Assembly: GCA_034522175.1 (NCBI GenBank)
Contig: JAXHLQ010000001.1
Span: 1,736,001 to 1,800,000 of the forward strand
DNA: 64,000 nt
Direction of reading: 5' to 3'
Origin: JAIPDZ01 sp034522175
GTDB lineage: Bacteria > Desulfobacterota > DSM-4660 > Desulfatiglandales > Desulfatiglandaceae
Position 1 is the first letter of the stretch. Each line of letters begins with the position of its first letter. The notes beneath the pieces were generated by a model, which was not told the DNA's origin, made no database searches, and worked only from the letters and a program-made list of their open reading frames with translations. Positions 36,960 to 46,141 of this stretch are shown in pieces. Position numbers and translations under genes: made by a program.

Positions 36960-37625
36960 ATGAACCTGTTGGTCATTGTCCCGGTTTATAATGAATGGCC
37001 CCATCTTATGCCAGTCCTCACCGGTCTGCGGAAACGCTTCTCCCATATTCTGGTGGTGGATGACGGCAGTACCGACAAATCCTTTCTTTCCCATCTGGAT
37101 TCGGATGGGTTTCCCTACTTGAGTTTTCCATTTAACTTGGGTCACTGGAACGCCATACAAGCCGGATTCCGGTATGGCCTCGCCAAGGGGTTTGATGGAG
37201 TAATTACGGTTGACGGGGATGGCCAGCACCTCCCTGAGGAGACGGCGGATAAGATTGTGCCGTCCCTTGAAGCGGGGTATGACGTGGTGATCGGCAGGGA
37301 CAACGACCGTGGGAATGTGACGAAAAAGGCCTGCTGGTGGATACTCAACCATCTGGCAGGGCTCAAGATCCGTGATTTCACTTCGGGTCTCAGGGGATAC
37401 AGCCGATCGGCCATGGAGACCCTCATTCGGGAGCCATTTTTGAATCTGGACTATCAGGACCTGGGGGTCCTGTTTATGGCACAAAAGGAAGGTCTTCACA
37501 TGACGGAAGTCTCCGTCCAGATGGCTGAGCGGGCGGGTGAGAAATCCAAGGTCTTCCCCTCCATACAAAGTGTCTTCAGGTATCTGTTTGTGACCTTAAC
37601 GTTTATTTTGGTGAGACGGCTATGA
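36960..37625 (+). CDS. glycosyltransferase family 2, dolichol-phosphate-mannose-synthase-like
   Basis: The 221-residue GT-A fold enzyme begins MNLLVIVPVYNEW, with LVVDDGSTDKS and the metal-binding VDGDGQH (DxD-like) followed by DFTSGLRGYSR. It has no C-terminal membrane helices, which the family sometimes carries; the DUF2304 membrane protein encoded by the overlapping next gene may provide the membrane anchor. It likely moves a sugar to a lipid carrier for surface polysaccharide. Confidence 0.85.
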   Translation: MNLLVIVPVYNEWPHLMPVLTGLRKRFSHILVVDDGSTDKSFLSHLDSDGFPYLSFPFNLGHWNAIQAGFRYGLAKGFDGVITVDGDGQHLPEETADKIVPSLEAGYDVVIGRDNDRGNVTKKACWWILNHLAGLKIRDFTSGLRGYSRSAMETLIREPFLNLDYQDLGVLFMAQKEGLHMTEVSVQMAERAGEKSKVFPSIQSVFRYLFVTLTFILVRRL

Positions 37626-38014
37626 TCTCTTACAAGATCACGACCACGATTCTTGGCGTCATCATTTTTTTGATCATATTTTCTCTGGTGCGTCGTGGCA
37701 GGCTTCAGGAGAAATATGCTCTGACGTGGTTTGCCATCGGGATTCTGGTTGTGCTGTTGAGCATTTTTCCTGGTATTATTGATAAGATTGCCCAACTTAC
37801 CGGGGTGACCTATCCCCCGGCGCTCCTCTTTGTCATTGCGGTGGGGGTACTGTTAATCCAGAATTTGTATCTGTTTATCTTCGCATCCCAAAACGAGGTC
37901 AGGATCAAGGACCTGATGCAGCAGGTGGCGGTATTGAACAAACTAATGGAAGAGATTAGGACACTTGGTCACCCGAAACAAGAAGCCGAGGGAGAGGATC
38001 CCCCGGACGCTTAA
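37622..38014 (+). CDS. DUF2304 small membrane protein
   Basis: This 130-residue protein has three hydrophobic segments (about 5-22, 36-53, 68-88) and a C-terminal coiled region (KDLMQQVAVLNKLMEEI). The pattern RRGRLQEKYALTWF is typical of DUF2304, which commonly follows dolichol-phosphate-mannose-synthase-like genes. Its ATG overlaps the preceding TGA. It ends in a four-base overlap with the convergent glycosyltransferase gene. Confidence 0.8.
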   Translation: MISYKITTTILGVIIFLIIFSLVRRGRLQEKYALTWFAIGILVVLLSIFPGIIDKIAQLTGVTYPPALLFVIAVGVLLIQNLYLFIFASQNEVRIKDLMQQVAVLNKLMEEIRTLGHPKQEAEGEDPPDA

Positions 38015-39177
38015 TCTTTCCATTCGTCCACGACCTCCTGATAGACATGACGGATCTGTTGGGCCACCGGTCCGATATGGAATTTCGCTTCAAACCAGCC
38101 CATCCCTCTTTGCCTCAACGCATCCAGCATATCCGGCGCCGACATGAGGCGTTGAAAGATTGAGGAGAGTGCGTTTTCATCCCCCGGGGGTACCAAGAAA
38201 CCACATTCACCTGTCTCGACCACCCACCTTACCGCTGACCCCGGGATATCACTGGCCACGACAACCCTGCCGTATCGTATGGCCTCCAACAGGACCACGC
38301 CAAAGGCCTCGGTGCGTTCAAGGGATGGGAGACATACCACATCGCAGCTGGCAAATACCGCCTGCAGCACATCGTCGGGGACCTCTCCCCTCAAAACAAC
38401 CTGATCTTCGAGTCCCATTCCTCGAATCGTCCGGCCAAGTCTCTTTCTCAGTTCCCCTTCGCCAACAATCTGAACCGACACGCCGGGCGTCTGAGCCACC
38501 GCTCGAATGAGGACGTCAAATCCCTTGTAGTAAGTCAGCCGTCCCACTGCCAGTACTTTCAGTTTGCCGGGCTTCCACTCGGACTCAGCCGCTTGAAGCT
38601 GGGTTTCATCGGGCAACGGGAGCCTGTCAGGGTCTACGCCCAGGCGGACGACCCCGCACTTGGACCGCCAGGGCTTGAGGGGCTCGCTGTGGTTCAGATA
38701 GGCTTCAGATGCTACAATAACCCGCTTTGTCTGGCGCAGCAGGGTCTGCTCCAACGGGCGATACAACCGATACCCTACCCGCAGCCGGCGGTCAATGCTG
38801 GAGGGCACCACATCGGACTGCCATTGAACAACCCAGGGGATACTACGGGCCTCAGACATCACCAGGTTCCAGAATACAGACGGGTTGGGGAGGTGGAGAT
38901 GAAGCACATCCGGCTGAAAGCGTCGAATACATCCCCTGAGCAATCGGGGAAATGCGAGGCTGATGGGCGTATAGAGGCGTTGGGTTTTTAAAGACGCACG
39001 GACCACCTGGATGCCGGCGTCATGAAGCACTTTGGTTGGTCTCCCCGGGATATGGTCATGCACCAGGGCCAGGACGGAAAGGCCCATCGCCTTCTGGGCC
39101 TTCAGAAGGTCCCGCATGAAATTCTCGATCCCCCCCTTGTAAGGGGGGTAATATTTTCCAATGTGGAGGACCCGCAA
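38011..39177 (-). CDS. glycosyltransferase family 4
   Basis: The 388-residue GT-B enzyme begins LRVLHIGKYYPPYKGGIE, has KVLAVGRLTYYKGFDVLI in the hinge region and the donor-binding LPSLERTEAFGVVLLEA with the E-x7-E motif of family 4. The start is a TTG, since no in-frame ATG lies between it and an upstream stop. It transfers a sugar from a nucleotide donor, probably in polysaccharide assembly. It follows dnaA by 15 bases on the same strand. Confidence 0.85.
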   Translation of the reverse strand: MRVLHIGKYYPPYKGGIENFMRDLLKAQKAMGLSVLALVHDHIPGRPTKVLHDAGIQVVRASLKTQRLYTPISLAFPRLLRGCIRRFQPDVLHLHLPNPSVFWNLVMSEARSIPWVVQWQSDVVPSSIDRRLRVGYRLYRPLEQTLLRQTKRVIVASEAYLNHSEPLKPWRSKCGVVRLGVDPDRLPLPDETQLQAAESEWKPGKLKVLAVGRLTYYKGFDVLIRAVAQTPGVSVQIVGEGELRKRLGRTIRGMGLEDQVVLRGEVPDDVLQAVFASCDVVCLPSLERTEAFGVVLLEAIRYGRVVVASDIPGSAVRWVVETGECGFLVPPGDENALSSIFQRLMSAPDMLDALRQRGMGWFEAKFHIGPVAQQIRHVYQEVVDEWKD

Positions 39178-39192
39178 CCCTCTATCCGCGGC

Positions 39193-40533
39193 TCATTTTT
39201 TCATTTCCTCGATTTTTTGAGAGAGGAACTGGATTTGGTGGTGCATTTTGCGATCCTGTTTGATTTTTTTGCCGATGAGTTCAGTCGAATAAAGGACGGT
39301 GGAGTGGCTGCGGTTGATCTCTTTGCCGATCTGGGCCAGGGTGGCATCGAGATGGGTCCTGGCAAGATAGGCGTAGATGTTCCTCGGATAGGCATGGGCC
39401 TTCTTCCGGGAGGGGATGACAATACCTCCGGGGCCACCTTGTAATACCCGCAGACCAGCTGTTTCACATCCCTTGGGGCAAGGGCACACTCCCCTGAAAC
39501 CAGGGCACGAACCACCTCCCGGGCTGCGTCCATGTCAATGGGCGCGCCCATGAGTTCCGCCCGTGCCTTGAGGCACTTGAGCGCACTTTCCATCTGCCTG
39601 ACATCCCGCTCGAGCCGTTCGGCCAGAAAATGAACCACATCGCCCGAAAGCGTGACCTGATAGTCTATGGCCTTCTTCTTTAAGATATCCACCCGGGTGA
39701 GATAGTCCGGCCCGGTAATGGTGGTCACCAGGCCGGCGGTAAAACGGGAGCGGAGGTTCCTGGATATCCTCGGGATGTCCTTGGGCGCCATGGCACTGGT
39801 GAAGATGATCTTCTTGTTGTCCGTGGCCAGGGCATCGAGGGTGTATCCCAGTTCGGCCTGGACCTTCTCCTTGCCGTCTAAGAAATGGATGCCCTCCAGA
39901 AGGAGGACATCACACGATGTGCGGTAGCGGCGCTTGAAGGCCTCGATGCGGTTTTGTTTCAAAGAGGTGATCATCTCGTTGGCGAAGTCCTCGGCGGTCA
40001 TGTAAAAGATGCGGGTCTGGGGGTCCTTCTTCAGGATGCTGTGCCCGATGGCCTGGGAGAGATGGGTCTTGCCCAAGCCGGTATTGCTCATCATGAGGAG
40101 GGAATGGTAATTGAACTGATCCCCCAGGGCAATGGTCTTGGAGGCGGAATAGGCAAAGGCGTTGGACTGGCCCACGATAAAGCGGTCAAAGGTAAACTGG
40201 CTGTTGAGCCATAGATTGGGTCGTCTATGGGTCTTCGGCATGTGGGGAAGGGGAAGCTGCTCAGGCGGAGGATCGGAGGCAGGGGACTTCTTAGGCCGCT
40301 CGACCTTGAAGACCAAATCCACCCCCTGGTGACCCTGGGCCTTGAACTGGTTCGTGGATGAGGTCGAGGTAGTTTTCCTCTACCCAGGACTTGGAGAAGC
40401 GGTTGGGGCATCCCAAGACGACCTGTTTGCCCTTTTGTTCCACAAAGCGGATGGGATTGATCCAGAGCTGAAAGCCCCGTGCGGGCATCGTTGTGCTGAC
40501 CTGTTGTTTGATGGTGTCCCAGGTGAATTTCAT
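39193..40533 (-). CDS. dnaA: chromosomal replication initiator DnaA (two frameshifts)
   Basis: Corrected length 446 residues. Domain I: FTWDTIKQQVSTTMPARGFQLWINP and CPNRFSKSWVEENYLDLI. Domain III: Walker A SNTGLGKTHLSQ; Walker B reads DVLLLEGIHFLDGKE where most DnaA proteins have LLIDDIQFL. Domain IV ends with INRSHSTVLYSTELI, the DNA-binding signature. One extra base near 40345 and one missing C near 39412 break the frame; correction restores family sequence. It binds DnaA boxes and opens oriC. A perfect DnaA box lies upstream at 40802-40810. Confidence 0.9.
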
Positions 40534-40591
40534 TGTTGGACTCCGTATGTGTCAGAAGGGAAAAGGGTCAAGGGGAACCGAATGGTGAGGG

Positions 40592-40620
40592 TTTTACTGG
40601 AAGGCTGGGGGGATTGTCAA
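40592..40620 (-). promoter_or_regulatory. weak sigma-70 promoter candidate of dnaA
   Basis: On the minus strand TTGACA (40620-40615) is followed after 17 bases by GTAAAA (40597-40592). The -35 is perfect and the -10 poor (three of six). It lies about 60 bp before the dnaA ATG. Confidence 0.3.
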
Positions 40621-40771
40621 AAGGGGTTGAGAGCGATGAGCACTTAGGGGGTGGTTATTTTTTGACATAGGCTAAGGTGCCCCGTTTACAGGCAAAGCGG
40701 GATGGAGGAGTCTAACCCCCCGAGATGAGGCGGGTTTTCGAACGAATGGGAGGATATGCTAAATCAACAGG

Positions 40772-40890
40772 TTATCCTTTTATGCCAGCATGTGGATGGA
40801 ATTATCCACATCTAAAAAGTCTTATTATCACCCATTTTCTCCATTTTTCTGCCTTTTTGGTTTTATTTACTTTATATTTCAGCGACCCTT
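40772..40890. other. candidate replication origin (DnaA boxes and AT-rich stretch)
   Basis: The 487-base gap upstream of dnaA contains a perfect DnaA box TTATCCACA (40802-40810), an inverted near-match TGTGGATGG (40791-40799, 7 of 9) and TTATCCTTT (40772-40780, 6 of 9), followed by about 80 bases rich in A/T (40811-40890) that could be an unwinding element. dnaA is next to it, but dnaN and gyrB are not, so the assignment is tentative; the box might only serve dnaA autoregulation. Confidence 0.45.
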
Positions 40891-41020
40891 CCTTTTCGTC
40901 TACAGACCCGCAGGACGATGTTTTCCTAAATGATGAGCACTCAAAAGGGGTTAAGCGCAAAACATCACCCTTTCTATCATTGGCTTGACATCTACCGCCC
41001 GAATGGTGTTTTTATCCATC

Positions 41021-42370
41021 ATGAAATTTATCGCCGACCTTCATATTCACTCCCGTTTCTCAAGGGCAACGTCTCGGTCCCTCGATCCCGAACACCTGAG
41101 CCTTTGGGCCCAGAAAAAAGGAATCACCGTGGTCGGTACCGGGGATTTTACACACCCGGCCTGGGTTTCGGAACTGAAAGAAAAGCTCGAACCGACTCAA
41201 GAGGGCCTCTACCAGTTAACGCCTTCACTTCAGCAGGCGGTCGATCGAGATGTTCCCGAGCCATGCCGAATGAAGACGCGCTTCGTTCTCAGTGGTGAAA
41301 TCAGCTGCATCTACAAAAAAAACGGCCGAACCCGGAAACTGCACCACCTGATCCTGATGCCGGACATGCAGGCCGTACTGAAACTGAATCGCCGGCTGGA
41401 TCGCATCGGCAACATTACCTCGGACGGGCGCCCCATTCTTGGCCTTGACTCCAGAGATCTCCTGGAAGTCGTCCTGGAAAGTTCATCAGATGCGTTTTTC
41501 ATCCCTGCCCATATCTGGACCCCCTGGTTTTCCCTGTTCGGGTCCAAATCCGGGTTTGACACCATTTCGGCGTGCTTCGAAGACCTCAGTTCGCACATCC
41601 ACGCCCTGGAGACCGGCTTATCCTCCGACCCCCTCATGAACCGACGGCTGTCGGCATTGGACGGGTACCAGCTGGTATCCAATTCCGATGCCCATTCCCC
41701 GGCCAAGTTGGGCCGCGAGGCCAATCTGTTTGATACAGGCCTCGACTACGCCCATATGATTCAGGCCATGACCGACGGGACCGGCCTCGAGGGGACCATT
41801 GAATTTTTCCCTGAGGAGGGCAAATACCATCTTGACGGCCACCGAAAGTGCGGGGTTTGCCTTGAGCCGGAGGAAAGTGAAGCCATTAACGACGTCTGCC
41901 CGTCGTGTGGCCGTCCGGTGACCATCGGCGTCCTCAACCGGGTCCATCAGCTTTCCGATCGAAAACGCCCCGTGGTCAACCGGCCCTTTTTCAGCCTCAT
42001 TCCCCTTCCTGAAATACTCTCAGAGCTTTTCGCCTGCGGCCCGGCAACGAAACGGGTCATGGGCTTTTACCACAAGCTCCTCAGCAGCCTTGGACCAGAG
42101 CTCCGTATACTCATGAAAACACCGATAAACAGGCTCAGGGAGGAGGGGGGGCCGCTCTTATCGGAAGCCGTGGAGCGGATGCGGCAGGGCCGGGTGATTC
42201 GTGAAGGCGGTTTTGACGGTCAGTACGGTACCATCCGACTGTTCGAAGCATCGGAAAAGGCATCGCATCGGTCTCCATTCAGACTTCATCCTCTGTTCAG
42301 AGATGGATGCCAAAGCCATGGCCTCCGATCTGTTCAAGACACGGGGAGGAGACAAACGGGGCCTGAGTGA
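41021..42370 (+). CDS. endonuclease Q-like PHP-domain protein
   Basis: The 449-residue protein starts MKFIADLHIHSRFSRATSR, the PHP metal motif (HIH), followed by GTGDFTHPAW and YQLVSNSDAHSPAKLGREAN with further ligands, a zinc finger (CGVCLEPEESEAINDVCPSCG), and GFDGQYGTIRLF. This matches the EndoQ family, which nicks DNA at deaminated or otherwise damaged bases. Homologs are often fused to a UvrD-like helicase. Here the frame ends soon after the EndoQ part, and a helicase-like remnant follows in another frame. ATG 41021 is chosen because the LHIHS motif then sits at the family position. Confidence 0.82.
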   Translation: MKFIADLHIHSRFSRATSRSLDPEHLSLWAQKKGITVVGTGDFTHPAWVSELKEKLEPTQEGLYQLTPSLQQAVDRDVPEPCRMKTRFVLSGEISCIYKKNGRTRKLHHLILMPDMQAVLKLNRRLDRIGNITSDGRPILGLDSRDLLEVVLESSSDAFFIPAHIWTPWFSLFGSKSGFDTISACFEDLSSHIHALETGLSSDPLMNRRLSALDGYQLVSNSDAHSPAKLGREANLFDTGLDYAHMIQAMTDGTGLEGTIEFFPEEGKYHLDGHRKCGVCLEPEESEAINDVCPSCGRPVTIGVLNRVHQLSDRKRPVVNRPFFSLIPLPEILSELFACGPATKRVMGFYHKLLSSLGPELRILMKTPINRLREEGGPLLSEAVERMRQGRVIREGGFDGQYGTIRLFEASEKASHRSPFRLHPLFRDGCQSHGLRSVQDTGRRQTGPE

Positions 42371-42756
42371 TTTTATGGCACAGCTCCCCGCCCTCAAGAC
42401 CCACCTGGCATTAAATCTTCCAAAGACAACGTTGAGTGACAGCCACCTCGGGGGCTGCCAAAAATACCAGGATGCACTCAGGGACAACGCCATGCTGGAT
42501 ATGGATGACCTGGAAATTGAGACGGAGAGGGATCCCGTATATCCGTTCAGGGGAGACATCCCTCATCACGCGTCATCCCGCCCGTATCCTCTGGCGCTTT
42601 TTCCAGGTGGTCCGATATCCCGAGAATGCGTACTATCGAAGGGCTTATGAGCGGCTGGTTCCGGGTACGCCTCAGCCGCCCCCCGAAGCCGGGGATCAGA
42701 ATCTAAACGGCCCCGTCTCAGATATCCTTGGATATGCCGTCGCGTTTCATTCGTAA
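42303..42756 (+). pseudogene. possible remnant of a UvrD-like helicase domain
   Basis: Downstream of the EndoQ-like frame, the next frame reads MDAKAMASDLFKTRGGDKR, then YQDALRDNAMLDMDDLEIET, similar in pattern to UvrD domain 1B (Y...L...GALDFDDL). After another shift comes RFFQVVRYPENAYYRRAYERL, like the C-terminal helicase region. The ATP-binding motifs are absent, so the piece cannot be repaired by single-base edits: it looks like a deletion remnant of the helicase half of an EndoQ-UvrD fusion. Confidence 0.4.
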
Positions 42757-42783
42757 ATATGTCCATATTCATCCGAATCACGA

Positions 42784-44108
42784 CTATTTATCATCCACCG
42801 GAGGAGCCGGCTGATTAAAATATCCCACTTTCAAATCCGGACACTCGGTTTTCAGGATGTTTAAAAACCGCCTCATCCCCATTCCCGTTGATCCGGAACA
42901 GGTCATCTTCTCAACGTAGTAGGGCGGATCGATACACAGGTTTTTGAGGTGAAGGAAGTCCACCCCGGTCTTTTCAATGAGATCACATAAGGCCTTCAAT
43001 TCATCGGGACGATCGGTTATTCCGGGAAAAACCAGATAGTTGACCATGGTATAAAGCCCGGCGTCTTTGCACAGCCCGATGGAAGTCACCACGTCGTCAA
43101 ATTGATAATTCCTGGGACGGTAATACCAATGATACCGATTCTCAAGGGCACTGTTCAGGCTGATCCGAATGGAATCAAGACCGCTTTCTGCGATCGCTTG
43201 GATTCGCTCCGGCAAACTTCCGTTGGTGTTCAGGTTGATGGTTCCCTGGCCGGTCTGTTTTCTGATTTCACGAATGCTTTCACAGATGAGGCGCCATTGG
43301 GTGATGGGCTCCCCCTCACATCCTTGTCCAAAACTGACAATGGGCTCCGGAGCCTTATTAAGGTGGTTCACCGCTATGGCCACCACCTCATCCACGGATG
43401 GGGTAAAGGAAAGCCTCTGATGGGAGGCCTCACAGGACCCTTCCGGTTGAAGGGAAAGACATCCCAGACAGGCGGCATTGCAGGTTCTGCTGATCGGCAG
43501 GGGGGCCTCCCATCGTCTTAAAAAAAAGTTTTTGGCGGCAAAACAGTGGTTTTTCGTCGCACAGGCCTTCAAGTGTTCCACGAGAGGTCCGGCCCCCCTC
43601 AGGCGGGTATATTCCCGGATGGCGGGGGTCAGTGCCCGGTCATCATAGTTCCGGGGGTCCCACTTGGGATTCTCTCAACCTCGAATCCGGCAGCCCAATA
43701 TTCCCCATCTTTGAACCCCACGGCCGTGTAGGCCCACATGGGGAGCCTGTAGCGCTTCTTCGAATAATCCGCAGCAGGGAGATGGGTCCGCAGCACCCCC
43801 GGTTCAAGAAACGCGGCCACGGCATGACACCGGACCATTCTCCCGTCGACTTCCATCTCAGGCACGATCTCCCACCCTCCTGTTTCAGGGTCAAGCCCGA
43901 CCGGCGGACACTGGGGAATAAAAAAAAGTTTACTGAACTCAGGCATCTGCATTAGATCCTGCATTACCAAGACAGCAGGCTCAGATCCTGAAAACCCCGC
44001 CATGCGAAGATAGGGGTGATCAAATATACGACCCCCATCATCGGCAAACAGCATCTGCGGGAGTTCACGGCGATGGTCATGATTCGTATCGCGTCCAAAG
44101 GTCGTCAT
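42784..44108 (-). CDS. radical SAM protein (frameshifted)
   Basis: The corrected protein is about 441 residues. An N-terminal region of about 150 residues without a known motif (DDGGRIFDHPYLRMAGFSG) leads, after one missing base near 43668, into ENPKWDPRNYDDRALTPA and then the radical SAM core with SRTCNAACLGCLS (Cx3Cx2C binds the [4Fe-4S] cluster and SAM), GCEGEPITQW and LNTNGSLPERI. It probably catalyses a radical reaction; the substrate is unknown. The related N-terminal extension is seen in uncharacterised Desulfobacterota proteins as far as I recall. Confidence 0.78.
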
Positions 44109-44836
44109 TCTGGCCCCCCAATATCCCTATCTTAAGCCGCTATAGACAAGAGGCATTTATACCTTAAATTTAGTCGGCCATGTTTTTCAACGGATTCAGG
44201 GTATAATCGAGCCTTAAGGGTGTCAACCGAGAAGGGAAATGCGAACCGGCGCAGTTGAATGATTTGTGTTATGCATTCGGGATGTTCAGCCGGACTGGAT
44301 ATTCGATATAAGGATTGGTCCGAGCTGGCGAACTATGGCAGCTTGCTGGCAGCTGTGGCTGACATTTGACAAGCCCCTCCTTTATGCTACAGCACCTCAC
44401 CATGGGCATCCTTATCTATCTCATGCGGGTATTCGATGAAGATCGGTATGTTATTTTTGACACCTATGAGGTGCTCATCCTCTGCGGCACCACGGTGTTG
44501 AAGCCCACAGGCGTCAGGGAAACCATCTCAAAGCAGGATATCCTGATCAAGTATGGGGTTGATTTGGAATAACCAGTCCTTGGGTGTCCTGTCCTCTGCC
44601 GGCCAATGGGCCTATCCCTTCAGGCCCTTCCACTATGTCGAATATCCAGCGCAAGCTTAGAAGCTTGAAATCTCTAAAGAAATAAGCTAAAATGGCGTTC
44701 ACTGTGTCGATTGGGTGGATTTTTTCATTTTATGTATTAATTTTTTCAGATTAGGATTTTGCTTTTATTAGATTATGGTGACTTCAGATACCAGGTAGCA
44801 GGGATGCCGTTACCATTATATTGAGCGAGGCGCAAT
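44109..44836. other. 728-base gap, AT-rich near its end
   Basis: No RNA gene or mobile element is recognised. An isolated TATAAT lies at 44202-44207 without a fitting -35. The 44700-44780 stretch is strongly T-rich and may hold the promoter of the reductase gene at 44837. One small frame inside is listed separately. Confidence 0.4.
44402..44572 (+). CDS. possible small protein, 56 residues
   Basis: ATG 44402 opens a 56-codon frame: MGILIYLMRVFDEDRYVIFD through a hydrophobic strand LILCGTTVLK to ISKQDILIKYGVDLE. Composition looks protein-like, but there is no clear ribosome site and no family is recognised. It may be a chance frame. Confidence 0.25.
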   Translation: MGILIYLMRVFDEDRYVIFDTYEVLILCGTTVLKPTGVRETISKQDILIKYGVDLE

Positions 44837-45719
44837 ATGAAGATACTCATCACCGGAAGCAGTGGCATGTTGGGAACGGAATGCAAAAGGGTTTTCAGTC
44901 AGGACCACGAGGTCTTCTGTCCAGACAGAGAGACACTGGATATTACCGGCTGGGATGTCGTCATTGAGACCTTTGACGAACTCTCACCCGATGTCGTCCT
45001 GAATTGCGTGGGGTTGACCGATTGGGCCCGCTGTGAAACAGACGAATTTGCGGTTCGGAAAATCAACATAGAGGGCCCGAGAAATCTGGCCCAGACCTCC
45101 GCCCGCTTCGGCTGCCGGATGGTTCACATCTCTTGCGGAGAGGTTTTTGACGGCACCGAAACCCATGCCCCAGCCGTACTTTGAGGATGACAGCCCCAAT
45201 CCCATTTCCGCATACGGCAAGAGCAAACTGGAGAGTGAAACCGCCATTAGAGAGAACTCCCCCAACTACATCATTCTTCGCTCCCACTGGGTGTACGGTG
45301 TCAACGGATCCAATCTCATCACGTCCCTGTTGGCCTGGGCCCATCAGAAGCAGCCCGATGTGATGAAAATACCCGACGACCAGTTCGGCTCTCCCACCTG
45401 GGGATATCGCCTGGGCCTTCAAATAAAGGCGCTTATAGACAATCAGGCGAGAGGGACCTTTCATGCCACGGCCAACGGCCATTGCAGCCGCTTCGAATAT
45501 GCGCAATATGTGCTGAAGAAATTAAGCATCGAGGCCCCCATTGAACCCTGCAGTCTGAAGGATCTGCCCGAGGGCCAACAGATACCGGCCAATTGCCTGC
45601 TCGAAAACCGCTACACACGAAAGCAGGGAAACGATGCCATGGTCGACTGGAAAGCGGATCTGGACCGATTTCTTGAGGAATCCGGCGAGGAACTCATCGA
45701 GAAAGCCAGAAAAAAATGA
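44837..45719 (+). CDS. rfbD: dTDP-4-dehydrorhamnose reductase-like protein (frameshifted)
   Basis: The corrected protein is 293 residues, typical for RfbD. It begins MKILITGSSGMLGTE (NAD(P)-binding), continues NCVGLTDWARCETD and ISCGEVFDGT, then AYGKSKLESE (YxxxK) and GVNGSNLITSLL. An extra G near 45159 (caccgaaaccc instead of caccaaaccc) breaks the frame. The usual Thr/Ser before DYVFDG is replaced by ISCGEVFDG. It reduces a nucleotide-linked keto sugar in surface polysaccharide synthesis, in line with the nearby glycosyltransferases. Confidence 0.82.
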
Positions 45720-46141
45720 AGATTTTTCTCGTGATCCTGGGTGTTTTGTACGTCCTGTCCCCGTATGATCTGTTTCCTGACCTCTTTGTGGGGGTGGGAT
45801 GGCTGGACGATATCATCGTATTGGGGGCACTGTGGTGGTATCTCTATGTGTACAGGAAACGGCGGTACGGTTACCCAGGCTATGATGCCCGTAATGAGCA
45901 GTCTTACCGCAGAGAAACCGGAGGAAAAAAGACGGCCCATACCGAAGAACCAGGCGATCCCTATACGGTACTGGGCGTAACGCCGAACGCGTCAAAAGAG
46001 GAGATTAAATCGGCCTATCGCCGTCTCGCCGGGCAGTATCACCCGGACAAGGTCCTCCACCTCGGCAAGGAGTTCAGGGAACTGGCGGAAGTCCGCTTCA
46101 AGGAAATCCAGGCGGCCTATGATGCTCTGACAGCTAAATAG
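45716..46141 (+). CDS. DUF1232-type membrane segment fused to a J domain
   Basis: The 141-residue protein has an N-terminal DUF1232-like segment (YVLSPYDLFPD, GWLDDIIVLGALWW) with two hydrophobic stretches, a basic/charged linker, then a J domain: DPYTVLGVTPNASKEEIKSAYR, the HPD motif in QYHPDK, and FKEIQAAYDAL. It would recruit DnaK to the membrane. Its ATG overlaps the reductase stop (ATGA), and its end overlaps the convergent flavoenzyme gene by eight bases. Confidence 0.85.
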   Translation: MKIFLVILGVLYVLSPYDLFPDLFVGVGWLDDIIVLGALWWYLYVYRKRRYGYPGYDARNEQSYRRETGGKKTAHTEEPGDPYTVLGVTPNASKEEIKSAYRRLAGQYHPDKVLHLGKEFRELAEVRFKEIQAAYDALTAK

